DNA from: Doris montereyensis
Lineage: Eukaryota > Mollusca > Gastropoda > Nudibranchia > Dorididae
Length of the DNA: 64,000 bases
Direction: 5' to 3'
Assembly: GCA_037039925.1 (NCBI GenBank)
Contig: JAXRKP010000330.1
Coordinates: 145,001 to 209,000 of the forward strand
The translations under genes and the position numbers were made by a program. Below, piece after piece: positions 37,236-64,000 of the stretch; the stretch's first letter is position 1; the number at the start of each line of letters is the position of its first letter. The notes under the pieces were generated by a model. It did not search any database, was not told where the DNA came from, and saw nothing but the letters and a program-made list of their open reading frames with translations.

Positions 37236-37790
37236 AGTAGAGCTCGCAGTGTTCCAGGAAATGACCTTAAAGTGAGGGGTTGCCCTAGCCATTTGCATGA
37301 AAAAACCAGTGTGTGTGCAACGGGTGAAACTAGGATTGAGACTGTTTGAAACAATGAGTTCATGTGTACAGATGATAAAAGGACCTATAAAACATGCATT
37401 TTCTATAAGTTGAAAGAATAAGGAATTCATTTTGAGATGTTATTGCAACAAGAGAAACTTAGGACTAAACAATAGCAACGATAGCCATGTAATCAACTTC
37501 GGCTTGCACGAAGTGTGTTGAATGGTAAAACGTCACTTTGACGAATGATATCGAGGCTATCGGAAAGCCACAATCTTAAAAGAAATTGTAATCTCATTGA
37601 CTGTTATTTAACTCTGAACTCAAAGGTCAAGCTACGTCATAAACTATGAAAGGAAAGTGGAAATTTCCATTAAGGAAGCCTAGGTGTCTGGCCCTAAATA
37701 TAGGACCTCCGCGCTTCCCGTGCCAATGACTGCGGCCCTAAATATAGGGCCTGCATGCTTCCCGGGCGGACGGCAACAGGTCTTTTATTT
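37236..37790 (-). repeat. Dispersed repeat of about 560 bp, minus copy
   Basis: It is the reverse complement of 54640-55260. Paired words include ACCCAAGTAGAGCT with AGCTCTACTTGGGT, CATTTGCATGAAAAAAC with GTTTTTTCATGCAAATG, and GGAAATTTCCATTAAGGAAG with CTTCTTGAATGGAAATTTCC. One end carries repeated GGCCCTAAATATAGG words. Confidence 0.8.
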
Positions 37791-38423
37791 AGGACCGTTG
37801 ATTTTCTTGGGTTAAGGTTCACGGACAGCAGTTTCTTTGTATTGGTGTTTACATTTAAGTTTAGTAAAATGTTAGATCTAGTGGGCCTACTAGGCCTTAT
37901 TACTGAAGGTAATGACATAAGATAATATGAAAGCCTCATAGGAACAAAGAAGAGACAAATGCAAGGAATAGAAGAAAAAAATCCTGGCCACCATGGGGAT
38001 CGAACCCGCGACCTCCGTGTCGGCACCTATCGCCGTGCCATGAAAAGAAAGCGTAGTTTGTACCGATCATTGTTTAGACTCCGACGTCCAGTCTACTAAT
38101 ATATTCTACTAACCTCATTTATATTTCTAGTCTTTGTTATCGATGTATATATCAAAGAGATATTCTTCTTAGAAATAAACTTTGGAGGCGATTTTCTTGG
38201 CCAACAGATGTAAAAACACGGTGGGGCAAGCTGCTCAGCGGAAATTAAATTTTCACCTTGTGCTGAGCTGACTGATTTCAACCACAAAAGGGTTACTTGA
38301 TACTCTCTTCTCGCCGCTCTACAAGCTGTCTCTCCATTGTTATTCCCTAATTAGCACTGCTGACCATGGGCACAACTATGTGATATACACACTGTGGGGA
38401 TGCTAAAAAGTAAAGTTCCTTCA
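37791..38423. other. Intergenic with tRNA-like patch
   Basis: 37985-38040 reads as a minus-strand tRNA-like head (complement of GGGGATCGAACCCGCGACC). No gene is seen in the rest. Confidence 0.4.
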
Positions 38424-38704
38424 AGGCCGTTATGGCCCTTAGAACCGGAGCTTATCCCACTTTCAATAGAGTGAAGCAGAACAGGTGAAAATAATCGCCT
38501 CCTGGACAGGACACTAGTTTGATGCAGGTTTTTACTCCCAAGCTAGTGCTTAAGTACCCATTTGCACCTGGGTTGAGTGGGGAAAATGTGTGTTACGTGT
38601 CTTTCTCAATGAACAGATCGGACCTAGCTTTGCTAGGATTCGAACCCAGTACCCCATGATTCCCAGTCTGGCAGTATAACCATTTGGCCACTGATGCCAC
38701 TAAA
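38424..38704 (-). mobile_element. tRNA-derived SINE, family 2
   Basis: Read on the minus strand it has a tRNA-like head (complement of GGATTCGAACCCAGTACC, 38637-38654, and TTTGGCCACTGATGCCAC), then complements of TACCCATTTGCACCTGGG and CTCCTGGACAGGA, and ends with the complement of TTCAAGGCCGTTATGGCC. The + strand copy at 59848-60135 has the same order. Confidence 0.75.
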
Positions 38705-38849
38705 GCGCGAGGGATAATAGGAAGTAAACTCAACCAGATGCCCGCTTGATATATAAAAGCTTATAAACAAGCTTGAGAGTATGCTTTTTCCTGTAAACTG
38801 ATTGGTTAACTAATTTTAAAGCATTTTTTAGTAAGAGGTTGGACGTAAG

Positions 38850-39682
38850 TGGAAAATGGAGTTCCATCCAGATAAATGTCAGGTATTAAAAATGTATGCA
38901 AAAAAGTAAGAATAGTCAACTCAGATTATTACATATACATTATAACAAAAAACTAAAAATAGCCAACAGTGCAAAGTACCTAGGAGTTACAATAGATATT
39001 AAATTGCATTGGAAAGAACAACATAGAGTACTGTACAGAAAAGCAAATGGCCTTTTGGCCTTCCTTAGAAGAAACATTTACAACTGTCCTCAAAATGTAA
39101 AAGAGAAGTGCTTCAAGGCTTTAGTAAAACCAGTCTTAGATTATGGTAGCTGTGTCTGAGACCCACACCAACATACCTACGTACAATAAATTGAGAAAGT
39201 ACAAAAGAATGCAGCCCATTTGTATTTAATAATTATAAATAAGCTATAGGAAATACCCAAACCAACATGAACTAATTGCAATCGATACCTTTAGAAGACC
39301 ATAGAGCCAGAAATAAAACTACATGTAATATTTTCTTTAAGGCTATAAATGGCCAACTGTTTATTCCATTAGATCAAACTTAACTCTAGAACAACTAGAT
39401 CAGGCTGTCAAACACACATGGTTCCATCTTCAAACATTGATAGTCACTTGCACTCCTTTTACCCCACTACAGTAAGGCTGTGGAATGGACTTCCAAAAGA
39501 AATAAAACTCAGCAATAGTACTGAAGACTTTAATAACAGAATTAAACACATGATTTTGCAGCAGACGAACAGGAAATGCCAGACATCTTATTTAATTGTG
39601 TGCTGTGGCAAACCAGTTTTTACTGGTCATGGTGTCTATAGGGTTAATTACATACACACGAAACACAAGTCATACACTTAAT
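38850..39682 (+). mobile_element. 5'-truncated LINE reverse-transcriptase remnant
   Basis: Frame pieces are WKMEFHPDKCQVLKM (38850-38894), KYLGVTIDIKLHW (38976-39014) and LLAFLRRNIYNCPQNVKEKC (39052-39111), then ALVKPVLDYGSCV with TGA at 39157 where family members usually have Trp, then DPHQH and IEKVQKNAAHLY. A late piece is TTVRLWNGLPKEIK (39466-39507). This is the thumb and C-terminus of a non-LTR retrotransposon RT (Jockey/CR1-like pattern). Multiple stops show it is dead. Confidence 0.85.
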
Positions 39683-40267
39683 CACTCCTCTAGATCTAAA
39701 ATACTGTCAAGGAGTTTTATACTCTGTAAGAGTTCTATGATCATTCTAGATCCACTAAGGTCCTAGCAAGATTCACTTCACTACTGCCAGAGTTTTGAAT
39801 TATTCACGCACTCAAAGGAGTTAAAGCAATCTGAAGTGGACACAGTTCACAACCTGGACATCCATCTATTTTGTTTGTTCTTTGTAGTGTAAAGCCATAA
39901 ACCTTGAAATTCAAGATTTTGAAATATTTACATGGATTGTGTACTATATAATGTTTGTTTTCTATCCGTCAGACAAAGCCCTGTCTTGTCTGCATACTTT
40001 CATCAAATCTTATTAGATTGAGAGTATCGTGACTCCTATTTTTGTTATTGTGGGATACATGTATTTCATTTATACAATTATCTATTCCCAATGCAGATAT
40101 GATGTCTGAGGGAATTTGCACTTAGCGCGCTCCGACCCGCAGCTCATTTCTCCCGGAGCCATTTTTACCTGGACTTCCTTTTTGCCCATTTGTGACGTCG
40201 CTTTCGACTCACCAGGGGCAGCAACTCCGCTTCAATCATTTGCATCCAAAAGTCCATCGGTCTGGCG
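39683..40267. other. 5' flank of the USP gene
   Basis: No repeat or gene recognised. An in-frame TGA at 40193-40195 precedes the chosen start codon. GC content rises from about 40120, which may be 5' untranslated exon, but no promoter motif was identified. Confidence 0.4.
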
Positions 40268-63390
<23,123 letters not shown>

Positions 63391-63417
63391 GTGTCGTTAC
63401 TGGGCTACTTACCATTT

Positions 63418-63558
63418 CTTCTTCTTTTTCTTTTTCTCCTTCTTCTTCTTCTTCTTCTTCTTCTTCTTCTTCTTCTACCATTTCTTCTTCTTTTTCTTCT
63501 TCTTCTTCTTCTTCTTCTTCTTCTTCTTTTCTTCTTCTTCTTCTTCTTCTTCTTCTTC
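63418..63558. repeat. (CTT)n tract in intron 16
   Basis: CTTCTT units with TTTT and ACC interruptions, directly downstream of exon 16. Confidence 0.95.
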
Positions 63559-63559
63559 A

Positions 63560-64000
63560 GAATAGCTGACCAACTCAATTCTTAAATATCACAGTCAGCA
63601 CATATATTTTAGTGTAACCCAAAAACCGTTTAATCCAATTTTGATTAAATTTTGATTGTAACCCTTTAGCATTTAAACCGACATGCGTGACATTTCAAAG
63701 ACAGAATCCGACACCTGCCAATACAGGTCCACATTGTTCAAGCGGACAGAAACCGACAAGTGACAACATCTCTTTCTGTAGCTCTAATTGGTCAATTTAG
63801 AATAGAATACTAAATGAAAGTGCAGGGCAGCTTCACATGAGAAACTGAGGTTAGTGGCACGGAAAACGCAGACTAATCCGCATTCTTTTGTGAAGATCAG
63901 CTGGCAGGAAGTTAGGAAAATGTAACCAAACCAGATTACCACAGTTGAATGTACAGAGCAAAATAGCCGCCACTTAATGTGAACACAAAAGTGTTAAAAG
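63560..64000. other. Intron 16 continuation, nothing recognised
   Basis: No repeat or exon was identified up to the window end. Confidence 0.45.

Overview
This is a eukaryotic (metazoan) genomic window. Spliceosomal introns with GT..AG borders, non-LTR retrotransposon pieces, tRNA-derived SINEs and long microsatellites all point that way. The mix of repeats, together with two broken copies of a cysteine-tailed multicopy ORF family that I associate with invertebrate genomes, suggests a lophotrochozoan, probably a gastropod mollusc. The taxon is an inference.

Layout. 1-2758 holds a broken, intron-containing copy (copy A) of the cysteine-tailed family. 2.8-15.4 kb has no recognisable gene. It holds rearranged LINE-end duplications, CT/GA microsatellites, two related 46-bp minisatellite blocks (8.76-10.19 kb), GAT and GT runs, and an array grading from a 59-bp to a 46-bp unit (11.9-13.8 kb). 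A second, internally deleted copy of the family (copy B) lies at 15432-17215. 17.8-19.9 kb is a nested satellite: a 43-bp array inside a longer repeat, beside a 240-bp foldback. 20.7-23.6 kb holds LINE ends and a SINE. 23.6-33.3 kb is a giant array of GTGA-type and 15-bp units that begins exactly where a LINE fragment ends. 33.3-40 kb holds a SINE, GAA/AAC and CT runs, and a LINE reverse-transcriptase remnant.

The one substantial host gene runs on the + strand from 40268 to beyond the window end. It encodes a ubiquitin-specific protease (USP). I could place sixteen exons with matching splice phases. They carry the catalytic Cys box, the QEFL helix, both CxxC halves of the USP zinc ribbon and the LIIHLKR strand. 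The catalytic His box lies outside the window. Two long acidic, Ser-rich insertions interrupt the domain. The second is followed by an atypical RING-like zinc module encoded by three small exons. A deubiquitinase carrying a RING-like module inside its catalytic domain is the most interesting protein feature here. The exons need five single-base frame corrections, several at homopolymers. These could be assembly errors or real decay.

The introns of this gene are full of SINEs, LINE ends, minisatellites and a (CT)n tract that makes up nearly a whole intron. Most long open frames in the window are by-products of tandem repeats without stop codons and are not proposed as genes.
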